Shown here: piece after piece, positions 26,891 to 33,950 of the stretch
Layout of the letters: the number at the start of each line of letters is the position of its first letter
Position numbering within the stretch: position 1 is the stretch's first letter
IMG/VR virus record: IMGVR_UViG_3300046542_000074
Location: 37,376-101,375 of that record
Reading direction: 5' to 3' (one strand)
Origin: a virus
Length of the DNA: 64,000 nt
Made by a program: the position numbers and the translations under genes
Notes under the pieces: generated by a model
Database searches by the model: none
Told to the model about the DNA's origin: nothing
What the model saw: only the letters and a program-made list of their open reading frames with translations

Positions 26891-27267
26891 GTGTGCTATC
26901 CAAATACGTCACAACAGGTCTTCTTGTTCTACTGGTGGCTTCTGTTGGCTTGAACAGTAAGTTGTACAAAGACAACATTACTCTGCATAAGAGTATGTCT
27001 GAAACGACTCTGGCTAACACAGGCTTAGTTGAACAGGTGAGCATTCTCCAACTACAAATCGACACAGAGATTCCCCAAGTGATTTACATCGCAAAGGAAG
27101 TTGACAAAGAGATTTGTGATTCAGAGAAGCTGGCAGAAGGGATACTCAGCTTACCTCCTACAAACATCGAAGGAAAACGAGAGAATGAACGGGAAAACAC
27201 CACTCAAAACGACGTTGTTGATATTGACGGTAAGTTGCCTACTGAGCTTATCAGGCTGCTCCAATAA
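26884..27267 (+). CDS. Inner-membrane spanin (Rz-like)
   Basis: The 127-residue protein has one N-terminal membrane helix (about 9-25) and a long periplasmic helical part, the layout of Rz. The overlapping lipoprotein gene in another frame supports this. The pair would fuse inner and outer membranes in the last step of lysis. It overlaps the holin gene by 7 bases. Confidence 0.78.
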   Translation: MLSVLSKYVTTGLLVLLVASVGLNSKLYKDNITLHKSMSETTLANTGLVEQVSILQLQIDTEIPQVIYIAKEVDKEICDSEKLAEGILSLPPTNIEGKRENERENTTQNDVVDIDGKLPTELIRLLQ

Positions 27268-27520
27268 GCCTACAGAGCCTACAATCGTCTATCAAACAAA
27301 GCAGACATACATTCCGTCTGAGTTGCTGGTGGTTGATTGTAAAGAGCAAGGTGCAGGAACAACAGTAAGGACACTAGCGCATGGCTACGTGGTTAACAGA
27401 GGATGTCTCAGGGCTTATGTTAAGCTGATTGAAGGTATTCGACAAACATATACTAAAGAAGGGATAGATAATGCCAAACACAACACCGCAAGTACCACAA
27501 GCACCAGTGACACAAGATAA
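27185..27520 (+). CDS. Outer-membrane spanin lipoprotein (Rz1-like)
   Basis: The gene starts inside the Rz-like gene in a different frame. The 111-residue product has a lipoprotein signal with the lipobox LSGC at about residues 24-27, followed by a Pro/Thr segment, as in Rz1. The start ATG 27185 is preceded by GAACGAGAGA. It would be an outer-membrane lipoprotein facing the periplasm and bind the Rz-like partner. It is longer than lambda Rz1. Confidence 0.8.
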   Translation: MNGKTPLKTTLLILTVSCLLSLSGCSNKPTEPTIVYQTKQTYIPSELLVVDCKEQGAGTTVRTLAHGYVVNRGCLRAYVKLIEGIRQTYTKEGIDNAKHNTASTTSTSDTR

Positions 27521-27824
27521 CAAACTTCAAGCACTGATTGAGAAATTCGGAGGCTGGACTGCTGTTGCTCTTTTGAGTTTGGTTGTTTACTCCTACCAAT
27601 CTGGTCAGGCAGAGAACCAAGCCAAGTTTGATCAGATTAACGCTCGATTCACCGTAAGTGAGAAAGCTATTAATCGTCTGAGTGAGGGCAAGGCCAGCCG
27701 AGCGGAGTTGAAAGAGTTGCAAGAATCTTTCCTTCGTGAAACTGCCGGTCTTCGTCAGGATATGCGTGAGGGATTCGCTGTCATCCGAAGTGATATTGCA
27801 GCAAGGAATGGTTTTCAGAAATAA
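27471..27824 (+). CDS. Membrane protein in lysis region
   Basis: The 117-residue protein has a single membrane helix (about 27-44, TAVALLSLVVYSY) and a coiled-coil C-terminal part (about 45-110). It overlaps the lipoprotein gene by 50 bases. It could be an alternative holin, an antiholin or a lysis regulator. I do not recognise a family. Confidence 0.6.
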   Translation: MPNTTPQVPQAPVTQDNKLQALIEKFGGWTAVALLSLVVYSYQSGQAENQAKFDQINARFTVSEKAINRLSEGKASRAELKELQESFLRETAGLRQDMREGFAVIRSDIAARNGFQK

Positions 27825-27827
27825 GAA

Positions 27828-27860
27828 AAGCCCCGGACATTACGTCGCGGGGCTTCTTTT
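27828..27860. terminator. Bidirectional terminator between convergent blocks
   Basis: AAGCCCCG (27828-27835) pairs with CGGGGCTT (27848-27855) and is followed by CTTTTC on the + strand. Read on the - strand it ends with TTTTCTTATTT. It separates the rightward late genes from the leftward block. Confidence 0.88.
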
Positions 27861-27870
27861 CGTCTGCTAG

Positions 27871-28800
27871 TTACAACTGAGCAACAAATGCAGTTCGTAC
27901 CACTTGAGTTGCTTCTTTGGTGAACAGTTTGTTAATAACCTTCCACTCTTCACCAGCGGCTGTCTTGGCGTGATAACCTTCCTCACGTTCGAACTCGTCC
28001 AGTACATCTAGCATGAACTCTCCAAACAACAAACCAAATTGCTTGTTAGTAAGTTCACCAAGCTTACTCAGCACATTACTTACACGAGCTTCAGTACAAC
28101 GGGAAGTAAGAAGTTCCAGAAGCTCACCGCCCTCTTCGCTCACTTCAACTTGTGGTTTGTGGACTGGCTTATCTTTCTTCTCTTTGAAAGCAGCAGATTT
28201 ATGCTTTAAGTAGACACGCTTACCACTTCTCAAGTAAGTAGGAATCACAGGCTCAAACACAAAACCTTCAGAGCTATCACGATCACCTACAACGGCAGCC
28301 TCTTTGGATACGAACTCTGGAGACAGTTCAAGAAGCTCTTGCAGAGTACCAAACTTAATAACTGGTACAATGGGGAAGCCCGCTTGCAGTGCGAAGCTAC
28401 CAAGTGCAACATCTTTCTTCAGAACTACACCGTCGATGGTTACATCAAAAGCTGCAAACCGTTTCTCACCGTAAAAGATTCCGGGTGAAACCTTACCACC
28501 AATGAGCTCACCGTAAACAACCACAACACTGTTTGGGTAATGTTCTTCACAGAACTCAGCAAAGTTGGCAGAGTGTTTGTTGATTACATTAGTGCAAGAG
28601 TAAAAGCTGCCATCAACAAAGTCGGAGCGGTTGGCTACACGAACACCATTCACCTTATCCCACCAGAAGCTGAAGTTGGCACCATGAAGTTTCTCAGTGG
28701 CAATCCACTCTTCCTTATAGCAAGGTTCGAATGCGATCATCTCAAGGAACTTCTTGTTGTAGGTGTTCTCTAGCGAGTTGAACTTACGGAACTCGGTCAT
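27871..28800 (-). CDS. RNA ligase, T4 Rnl2-like
   Basis: The 309-residue protein carries the nucleotidyltransferase motifs in order: EKLHGAN with nucleophile Lys37, YGELIGG, EGFVFEP and LKHKS. This matches Rnl2, which seals nicks in double-stranded RNA through a 5'-adenylated intermediate; T4 Rnl2 uses Lys35. A helical C-terminal domain (about 230-309) is present. TAAAGGAG precedes the ATG. It may repair host or phage RNA cut by defence nucleases. No polynucleotide kinase is visible in the window. Confidence 0.9.
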   Translation of the reverse strand: MTEFRKFNSLENTYNKKFLEMIAFEPCYKEEWIATEKLHGANFSFWWDKVNGVRVANRSDFVDGSFYSCTNVINKHSANFAEFCEEHYPNSVVVVYGELIGGKVSPGIFYGEKRFAAFDVTIDGVVLKKDVALGSFALQAGFPIVPVIKFGTLQELLELSPEFVSKEAAVVGDRDSSEGFVFEPVIPTYLRSGKRVYLKHKSAAFKEKKDKPVHKPQVEVSEEGGELLELLTSRCTEARVSNVLSKLGELTNKQFGLLFGEFMLDVLDEFEREEGYHAKTAAGEEWKVINKLFTKEATQVVRTAFVAQL

Positions 28801-29411
28801 TTCTTTTCTCCTTTAACTTCAGGCGTTAGTGCCTTATTCTCAACTTTCAGTAGAAAAGCAGAAGCCAGTCGTTCACAATTAATGAACTGAAGCAACTGCT
28901 TACTAGTCTTTATCCGTGCGTCCAGCCACGCTGTATGCGCTGCCTCGGGTGTAGTAAAGTATCCCAAGTGTGTACGCTTACCGTCGATATCATTGCTTTG
29001 TGCGACATATCGCCCTTTCTTCTCATGAACACCTGTCGGCAGAGTAGAACTCTTCGACTTTCTGTGAGTCAGGAACCGATTTATCCGAGTATGCACGAAA
29101 ACACAATGGTCTGGTGAGTATATCTGCCCAGTCCCTAGGATATCTTTATCTAAATCCTTCCCTTCCCAACTTTGTGCCTCCATCCAAGTCTTGAATACAG
29201 AGAAGGTGTGCCACTCTTCGGCAACTAATACGCCTCGATAGGTTGGGTGCTTATCTTGAAACTTCTCAGAATAGCACCGCTGTATCATCCCCTTCCAGAT
29301 CGAAAAGAAGGGGCAGATCCACAAGAGCTTCTTTTCACTAGTGTTGATCTGCACTACATAGCCAGCATCATTTATGCCGACCCCATAAATCAGACTACGC
29401 CTACTTCCCAT
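28797..29411 (-). CDS. AP2-type, HNH-like mobile endonuclease
   Basis: The 204-residue protein has an N-terminal part with WKGMIQRCYSEKF, LDKDILGTGQIYSPDHC and a C-terminal AP2-like DNA-binding region (GYFTTPEAAHTAWLDARI). The same layout is seen in the protein at 44881. Such proteins are usually annotated as HNH/AP2 homing endonucleases. It overlaps the RNA ligase start (ATGA) and the membrane protein before it, so it looks inserted between them. The start is uncertain because its ribosome site is weak. Confidence 0.68.
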   Translation of the reverse strand: MGSRRSLIYGVGINDAGYVVQINTSEKKLLWICPFFSIWKGMIQRCYSEKFQDKHPTYRGVLVAEEWHTFSVFKTWMEAQSWEGKDLDKDILGTGQIYSPDHCVFVHTRINRFLTHRKSKSSTLPTGVHEKKGRYVAQSNDIDGKRTHLGYFTTPEAAHTAWLDARIKTSKQLLQFINCERLASAFLLKVENKALTPEVKGEKK

Positions 29412-29838
29412 CCGCGATCTTCTCTACCTTTTTCTGTGGGATTAATTTCGGTTCATCCAGAGCTTCACTTATTTTTTGTTCCAGCAGGTCAACGGCCTTG
29501 CCACCAATACGCTTGCCAGTTTCACTTGTTACAGCTTGGTAGGTAACACCAGCACCGACAATGATTGCCAAGTTCTTTTGGTCAGGAATCAGTTTACTTG
29601 CGCCAACCAAAACAACTCCGACAACAACAAATACAATACCCCATTTTCGTGCCTTCTTGATTACGGGGTTTTCCATTCCCTCTTGGAAGTCCTCAAGGTC
29701 GGTTGAGTTAAACGCTGCAATGAGTGTAGGGATAGCTAGCAGAAGAAATCCGATAAAGATCATAAATCCCATATCATCAAGCACGCCAGAAATTGCCTCA
29801 CACATCACCATCAAGTAAATCAAGAAAAATTCCATCAT
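29401..29838 (-). CDS. Membrane protein
   Basis: The 145-residue protein has three predicted membrane helices: about 2-20, 26-44 and 66-84 (GIVFVVVGVVLVGASKL). A Lys/Glu-rich cytoplasmic tail follows. GGAG precedes the first of two adjacent ATGs. I do not recognise a family. It lies in the leftward early block with a lipoprotein and another membrane peptide. Confidence 0.65.
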   Translation of the reverse strand: MMEFFLIYLMVMCEAISGVLDDMGFMIFIGFLLLAIPTLIAAFNSTDLEDFQEGMENPVIKKARKWGIVFVVVGVVLVGASKLIPDQKNLAIIVGAGVTYQAVTSETGKRIGGKAVDLLEQKISEALDEPKLIPQKKVEKIADGK

Positions 29839-30167
29839 TTGTTCTCCACTTGTTTAATACGTTCAAAGAAAGTTTCACACATCTTTTGTACACTTCGTTC
29901 TACTTCAGAACAGAAGTTGATACTTGGGCCTGCCTCACGGCAAGAAGGGTAGTCCACTGTACCATCCTCGGAACAAATCTGAAGAACGTTCTCTACCAGT
30001 TCCTCAAACAATCCCTTCCGTTCTTCTCGCTTGTTAATCTCTTCCAACGAGACGTTATAGAACGACCAATTCTCTACACCGTGTACAACTAGACAACGGT
30101 ACTTCTCAGCTTCTAGTTTGAGTCGTGCAAGTTCCTTTACACAGATACTGGTACTCACAATTGTCAT
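29835..30167 (-). CDS. Hypothetical protein
   Basis: The 110-residue protein is helical with five Cys residues (for example CREAGPSINFCSE). No family is recognised. It overlaps the starts and stops of both neighbours, so it belongs to the leftward operon. Confidence 0.6.
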   Translation of the reverse strand: MTIVSTSICVKELARLKLEAEKYRCLVVHGVENWSFYNVSLEEINKREERKGLFEELVENVLQICSEDGTVDYPSCREAGPSINFCSEVERSVQKMCETFFERIKQVENK

Positions 30168-30301
30168 TGTTCGCTCAACCGTTTCAATGCTTTACGGTAG
30201 TCCTTAACTGCCTCATCAGCAGTAGCCACGATGAAACTCTTCCCTGCACGCACACAGGCAACATATACCTCCATCCACAATTGACGCTCATCAGTATTCA
30301 T
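30164..30301 (-). CDS. Small hypothetical protein (45 residues)
   Basis: It begins MNTDERQLWMEVYVACV and has a Lys/Arg-rich helix near the end (DYRKALKRL). A strong site, GGGAGAAAAGAA, precedes the ATG, and its stop overlaps the start of the next gene. Short proteins with a similar W-x-x-V-Y...A-V-x-D-Y-R-K pattern are common in phages. The function is unknown. Confidence 0.62.
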   Translation of the reverse strand: MNTDERQLWMEVYVACVRAGKSFIVATADEAVKDYRKALKRLSEQ

Positions 30302-30524
30302 TTCTTTTCTCCCGAATAATTTTAAATGCTTCAACTTTAGTGAAGTCTGGAATCATCTCAGCGTTGTACAGAATACGCCAAGACCCGTCTGGTAGTTGAT
30401 CAAAATGGATGAATTTAGGCCCAACCTTAATAGCAGCAGCCTTTGTAACCTCCAAGGTGATGTCACACCCTACTACCTCAATTGCGCGTCTTTCAGTGCT
30501 AGCAGCAGTACTCGATTTACCCAT
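30291..30524 (-). CDS. Hypothetical protein
   Basis: The 77-residue protein is small and slightly basic, with a central FIHFDQLPDGSWRIL strand pair. It overlaps the start of the 45-residue gene. No family is recognised. Confidence 0.6.
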   Translation of the reverse strand: MGKSSTAASTERRAIEVVGCDITLEVTKAAAIKVGPKFIHFDQLPDGSWRILYNAEMIPDFTKVEAFKIIREKRNEY

Positions 30525-30526
30525 AC

Positions 30527-30919
30527 TTACAAACCCTCCTTACGCATCTTTTGAAGTAGCTCTTTAGCCGAGGCGAGTAGTGTATCATCAGCACCGTAAA
30601 CTACAAGCATTGTTAGCAAGTCTTTCATTTCTTTCTGGTAATTTGACACAACAGCTTTTCTCACAACGTGCTCAGGATAAATACCACTGATTGGCGGAAT
30701 ATCTAAGGTTTCACCTACCCGATATATCACAAAGGCGAATCCATCTGCTCCGGGAAGGACCTGAACCAGACCATCTTTATGCACTTGAGAGCGAACGAAT
30801 TGAGCAACCTCTGCTGCTCTATCAGAGGAAACTCCAATATTCACCAGTTCACGGTACAATGCTTGAGGACTTACAGCCTCCACTACAGGTACTACGCTAC
30901 CAATATACTTACTTACCAT
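30527..30919 (-). CDS. Hypothetical protein
   Basis: The 130-residue protein begins MVSKYIGSVVPVVEAVSP. The start is chosen at 30919 because GGAGGGAG lies six bases upstream; a longer form would begin at 30946 with no site. It is a mix of helices with a central beta region. No family is recognised. Confidence 0.6.
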   Translation of the reverse strand: MVSKYIGSVVPVVEAVSPQALYRELVNIGVSSDRAAEVAQFVRSQVHKDGLVQVLPGADGFAFVIYRVGETLDIPPISGIYPEHVVRKAVVSNYQKEMKDLLTMLVVYGADDTLLASAKELLQKMRKEGL

Positions 30920-31134
30920 CAAACACTCCCTCCACATACTTTCCACAAATGATGGTCACGAGACAAGCCTTCCATCTCCAGACGTTTGTTAATACGGAGT
31001 TGAATCAAATCATCCGCATTCTGTTCACCCATGTTCTTGCGAACAATGTCTTGACAATCCCAATGGCATTTAAGAAGGCCATTGAGCGCTTGACCATCTT
31101 TCATGGGTTTGTTACAGCCGGGGCAAGTACTCAT
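30919..31134 (-). CDS. Small zinc-binding protein
   Basis: The 71-residue protein has CPGC near the N-terminus and KCHWDC at about 22-27, which can bind one zinc. Its start overlaps the stop of a 24-residue membrane peptide (TAATG). It may bind nucleic acid or a host protein; this is only inferred. Confidence 0.62.
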   Translation of the reverse strand: MSTCPGCNKPMKDGQALNGLLKCHWDCQDIVRKNMGEQNADDLIQLRINKRLEMEGLSRDHHLWKVCGGSV

Positions 31135-31208
31135 TAGTTGACCACCATCACGACAGAGACGATTGCCACAACAACAATCCCAACAGTTTGAAGTGCTTCA
31201 CAAAACAT
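31134..31208 (-). CDS. 24-residue membrane peptide
   Basis: It begins MFCEALQTVG and consists largely of a Val/Ile-rich membrane segment. AGGAG stands six bases before its ATG, and the stop overlaps the next start, which is strong context for real translation. Such peptides can alter membrane proteins or act in translational coupling only. Confidence 0.55.
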   Translation of the reverse strand: MFCEALQTVGIVVVAIVSVVMVVN

Positions 31209-31232
31209 ATAAAACTCCTGCATCAGTTACTC

Positions 31233-31532
31233 CTATTTGAAAATGAAATAAGGTTCGGAATCATCGTAGTACGGTGGTTTGTGGTATTCCACAGTCCATC
31301 CTGCCTTACGGTAATAATCCTCCACATCAAGCAAGTTGGTAGCAAACACTTCCCGACGGTTTGTGTTAGGGTTAAGTTCAAGGATACGATCCATCACTTG
31401 ATTCTGACCAACACGGTTTGTGTGTTTGATCCTTGATTCCCGGATGCACTCATTGAATGCTTGGATAATGTAGTCAGGGAACTCACGACTTTCTATGGCT
31501 TCATTCAGTTGTTCTTTAGTGATGGCTTGCAT
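31233..31532 (-). CDS. Hypothetical protein
   Basis: The 99-residue protein starts MQAITKEQLNEAIESR. ATG 31532 has AAGGAG six bases upstream and is preferred over the TTG one codon earlier. The protein is charged, with aromatic residues at the C-terminus (PPYYDDSEPYFIFK). No family is recognised. Confidence 0.6.
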   Translation of the reverse strand: MQAITKEQLNEAIESREFPDYIIQAFNECIRESRIKHTNRVGQNQVMDRILELNPNTNRREVFATNLLDVEDYYRKAGWTVEYHKPPYYDDSEPYFIFK

Positions 31533-31858
31533 CAATTACTCCTTGCACAAATGGCTTCAGTACCAACAAGCTTGCTGAAATAGCGCTTGCTCTCAGGGTA
31601 GACGTATTGTACTTCAACTACATCCCAACGACTACCGATTTTTATATTCTTTGCCTTAGTCTTTGAACAACTCAAACGTTGGTCACGGTAGACATAGCCA
31701 CCCTTGACTTCACGCAAGTCTACTTTACTGTTGGACTTTGAGTTTAGCTTGACAGAAACAACTTCCATCAGGATGCGTTTCTCACTGACAACTTGTGGTT
31801 GTTCACAGCCTGTCAACAGGAGTGAGGCCAGCAGGATGACGCTTAGTTTAGTTTTCAT
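31532..31858 (-). CDS. Phage lipoprotein
   Basis: The 108-residue protein has a typical lipoprotein signal, MKTKLSVILLASLLLTGCEQ, with the lipid-bearing Cys at residue 18. The mature part is basic with two further Cys residues. An upstream start at 31873 would add five residues before the signal and is less likely. Small phage lipoproteins can block receptors against superinfection, as with T5 Llp, but this is inference here. Confidence 0.72.
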   Translation of the reverse strand: MKTKLSVILLASLLLTGCEQPQVVSEKRILMEVVSVKLNSKSNSKVDLREVKGGYVYRDQRLSCSKTKAKNIKIGSRWDVVEVQYVYPESKRYFSKLVGTEAICARSN

Positions 31859-32070
31859 TCTGACAGGTTCCATTCAAACACTTCATCCTTGAGGATAGAA
31901 GCCGCTGACACAAAGATATGAGTAACATCCCACATCTCATTATGGAAAACTTGACCTGCTTGGAATACAGCATGAACAAGGTTGTCGCCCACGACTTGGT
32001 ATTCTCGTGTCTTCATTTCTTTTGTATCACAGTGCTGTCTTGTGCAGGTTACATCATAGATGTTTTTCAT
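31855..32070 (-). CDS. Hypothetical protein, first gene of leftward block
   Basis: The 71-residue protein begins MKNIYDVTCTRQHCDTKE and is mostly beta. AGGAG precedes its ATG. It is the first gene after the leftward promoter at 32107-32135 and overlaps the lipoprotein start. No family is recognised. Confidence 0.65.
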   Translation of the reverse strand: MKNIYDVTCTRQHCDTKEMKTREYQVVGDNLVHAVFQAGQVFHNEMWDVTHIFVSAASILKDEVFEWNLSE

Positions 32071-32106
32071 TTCAGCTCTCCTAGTGGTTCGTTTCTGATG
32101 GCGGCA

Positions 32107-32135
32107 AGGTTACAGACCACCATTCGTCGTGTCAA
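32107..32135 (-). promoter_or_regulatory. Sigma70-like promoter for the leftward block
   Basis: On the - strand, TTGACA and TAACCT are 17 bases apart. It would start transcription about 30 bases before the first leftward gene. The only other strong box nearby is the divergent promoter at 32178. Confidence 0.65.
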
Positions 32136-32177
32136 CAGTTATTTTGCAAAAGATTTACACACAGGTTGGCACGAATG

Positions 32178-32206
32178 TTGACATGGCTTGCCTGAGTCTG
32201 TACAAT
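32178..32206 (+). promoter_or_regulatory. Sigma70-like promoter for the rightward early region
   Basis: TTGACA (32178-32183) and TACAAT (32201-32206) have a 17-base spacer. It is the strongest promoter match upstream of the early genes and faces away from the leftward promoter, with 42 bases between the two -35 boxes. Confidence 0.72.
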
Positions 32207-32842
32207 GGGTGCATGTGGTAGGGAAAGCTTACCTCGGAATGAGAGTTTTACGTTATCACTCGGGTTGCTCATTCTTAAAGCGCATTAACGGCAGCGGGCG
32301 CAACGTGTGGAAGTGGATCTTAAATGGTTCTGGTGTGACACGGCGGTCTGTCCTCAACGACAGAAACACACCACGGGAAAGACTTGTTGTGAAAGTTGAT
32401 CCTACTCTGCACATCTCTTCTATATAGATGTGTGTCTCGCTCAGCGGGAGAATATTGCGGCTCGGGGGTGATGTATCCTTGAGGGTGAATTCACGAGGAC
32501 TCTCCTATAGTTCTTCTTAGGTGTCTTTATGGCATATGGGGAGCTATAGGGGAAGTCTACTCAGAATTTGCTCTCAAGGGTGATATAAGAGATAGGGTCT
32601 ATAGAACAGACCAACATGATAGAAACAATCAATCAAGAAATATCAAATAAACACTTGCACTGCCAGATTCATCACGCTAGTATTCATCTCAAGCAGCCAA
32701 ACATGCTGCAAAGGAAAGACAACAGCGTTGCTAGGGTAGCTTCTCAGGAAGCAAGGAAAGAAGTCAGGAACGCTAGGCACTTGTCTACATAGACACGTAC
32801 AAATGTCCTAAACAACTTTACGAACATCCCAAGGTGAATCTG
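32207..32842 (+). ncRNA. Long structured leader without a convincing gene
   Basis: About 630 bases follow the rightward promoter before the first clear gene. It contains hairpins such as CACATCT/AGATGTG (around 32409-32431) and TCCTATAG/CTATAGGG (32503-32551), three CTATAG palindromes (32505, 32544, 32599), and GCAG...CTGC near 32690. The only notable reading frame is 58 residues at 32616-32792, with no ribosome site and many AGG codons. It may be a regulatory RNA, a replication origin or an early leader; none is proven. Confidence 0.45.
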
Positions 32843-33106
32843 ATGAACACTGAACAAACTGTAAACACCACTGCAAGCCGTCCACGTACCACTCGTTCGG
32901 TTAAGAACCGTACCACTGTCAAAGGTAAATTCAGCACAGTGTCTGGTACTACTGTACGGCATGTATACACCACCGATGGTCAACTGTTGGGCTTCATTCG
33001 TAAGCAAGCAGATGGAACCTACGAAGTACACCGTACCACTGACAACAAACGTCGAGTGAAACCTACATTGGATCAGGCTTTTGCCACCATTGCAAGGGCG
33101 AACTGA
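32843..33106 (+). CDS. Small basic protein
   Basis: The 87-residue protein begins MNTEQTVNTTASRPRTTR and is rich in Arg, Lys and Thr, as nucleic-acid-binding proteins often are. ATG 32843 has AAGG eight bases upstream; the GTG at 32834 is inside that site. A strong terminator follows, so it is a stand-alone early transcript. No family is recognised. Confidence 0.68.
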   Translation: MNTEQTVNTTASRPRTTRSVKNRTTVKGKFSTVSGTTVRHVYTTDGQLLGFIRKQADGTYEVHRTTDNKRRVKPTLDQAFATIARAN

Positions 33107-33124
33107 CCAAACCCGATGTACCCC

Positions 33125-33151
33125 AAGCCCTCCCTAACCGGAGGGCTTTTT
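33125..33151 (+). terminator. Strong terminator after the first early gene
   Basis: AAGCCCTCC and GGAGGGCTT form a stem with loop CTAACC, followed by a T run. Its stem-loop is almost the same as the terminator at 60971. Confidence 0.9.
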
Positions 33152-33202
33152 CATGCCTGTAGATAAGTTCAAAAAGAAATGAATTATTTTTCATAAAGGC
33201 TA

Positions 33203-33231
33203 TTGCTAAAGGATTGGATCACATCTATGAT
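33203..33231 (+). promoter_or_regulatory. Possible promoter for the 33303 gene
   Basis: TTGCTA (33203-33208) and TATGAT (33226-33231) are 17 bases apart, just after a terminator. The -35 box is weak. Confidence 0.45.
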
Positions 33232-33253
33232 GCACCCACACAACGAAGACACC

Positions 33254-33276
33254 GGGAGTCACGGGGAGTGATTCCC
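33254..33276 (+). other. Leader hairpin
   Basis: GGGAGTCAC pairs with GTGATTCCC around loop GGGGA, a 9-bp stem in the 5' leader of the gene at 33303. It could stabilise the mRNA or affect translation. Confidence 0.45.
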
Positions 33277-33302
33277 ACCAACCATAGCCACTAGGAGAAA
33301 TA

Positions 33303-33554
33303 ATGAACTGTTCACAAGCGATGTTGTCTGCAATTGGTGAAGCTTCCGTAGCACAGAACATGATTCTGGAGGCGCTTGTAGAGATTGATGACATTCGCTT
33401 GACAGATGCACAGAAAATCAAGGCTCGTGTCTATCGTGCCAAAGGTTGGGAAGTGTACATCGAAAGCAAGAATGACCGTCACATGGCAGTGTTGGTAGAA
33501 TGGGAAAACAATGGTTTCAAGGTAATTGATGAGCTTGGAACTGACATTGCTTGA
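33303..33554 (+). CDS. Hypothetical protein
   Basis: The 83-residue protein begins MNCSQAMLSAIGEA. It has an N-terminal helical half and a C-terminal beta half (KGWEVYIESKNDRHMAVLVEW). AGGAGAAATA precedes the ATG. A promoter box overlaps its end. No family is recognised. Confidence 0.6.
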   Translation: MNCSQAMLSAIGEASVAQNMILEALVEIDDIRLTDAQKIKARVYRAKGWEVYIESKNDRHMAVLVEWENNGFKVIDELGTDIA

Positions 33555-33578
33555 CATAGCGTAAAGATCCTGTAGACT
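33551..33578 (+). promoter_or_regulatory. Sigma70-like promoter
   Basis: TTGACA (33551-33556) and TAGACT (33573-33578) are 16 bases apart. It lies right at the end of the 33303 gene and before the next gene. Confidence 0.55.
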
Positions 33579-33635
33579 GCTAGGCACAAGGGGAGGGTGA
33601 TAACACCTTCTCCACAACATACAAAAGGAGAAGAA

Positions 33636-33950
33636 ATGAGCACTGTATCTGTCAAACCAAGTGAAGTTATCCGTATGGCCTTGAGTGATCCATCCTACCT
33701 TGATGGGCAGAATTGGTTCTGTTCTGTGGTGTGTGATTTACAAGAAGCTGGTAAGTTTTCTGAAAACGAGCACCAAGATACAAGCGATGAGATTTACCTG
33801 TCCCTTGGCAGTTCGGCGTTGCTTCGCCGGAAGTTGATTAATGAAGGAATAATCACAGGCAACACTAAATACTACAGCGAAGAGTACAAAGTGGCAGCAC
33901 ATGCCCACTGGAATGCACTTATTCTGAAACTTGAACAGGAGGGTAAATAA
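33636..33950 (+). CDS. Hypothetical protein
   Basis: The 104-residue protein starts at ATG 33636, with AAAGGAG eight bases upstream; earlier in-frame codons are not credible. It is helical with many Ser and Leu residues. Its stop overlaps the next start. Confidence 0.6.
   Translation: MSTVSVKPSEVIRMALSDPSYLDGQNWFCSVVCDLQEAGKFSENEHQDTSDEIYLSLGSSALLRRKLINEGIITGNTKYYSEEYKVAAHAHWNALILKLEQEGK

Noticed and set aside
32188-32427. Open frame of 79 codons starting with TTG in the leader region
   Set aside because: Its start overlaps the -10 region of the promoter at 32178, it lacks a ribosome site, and its codon use differs from real neighbours.
32616-32792. 58-codon frame starting with ATG in the leader region
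   Set aside because: No ribosome site, four AGG codons that neighbours avoid, and no motif; kept only as a note in the leader description.
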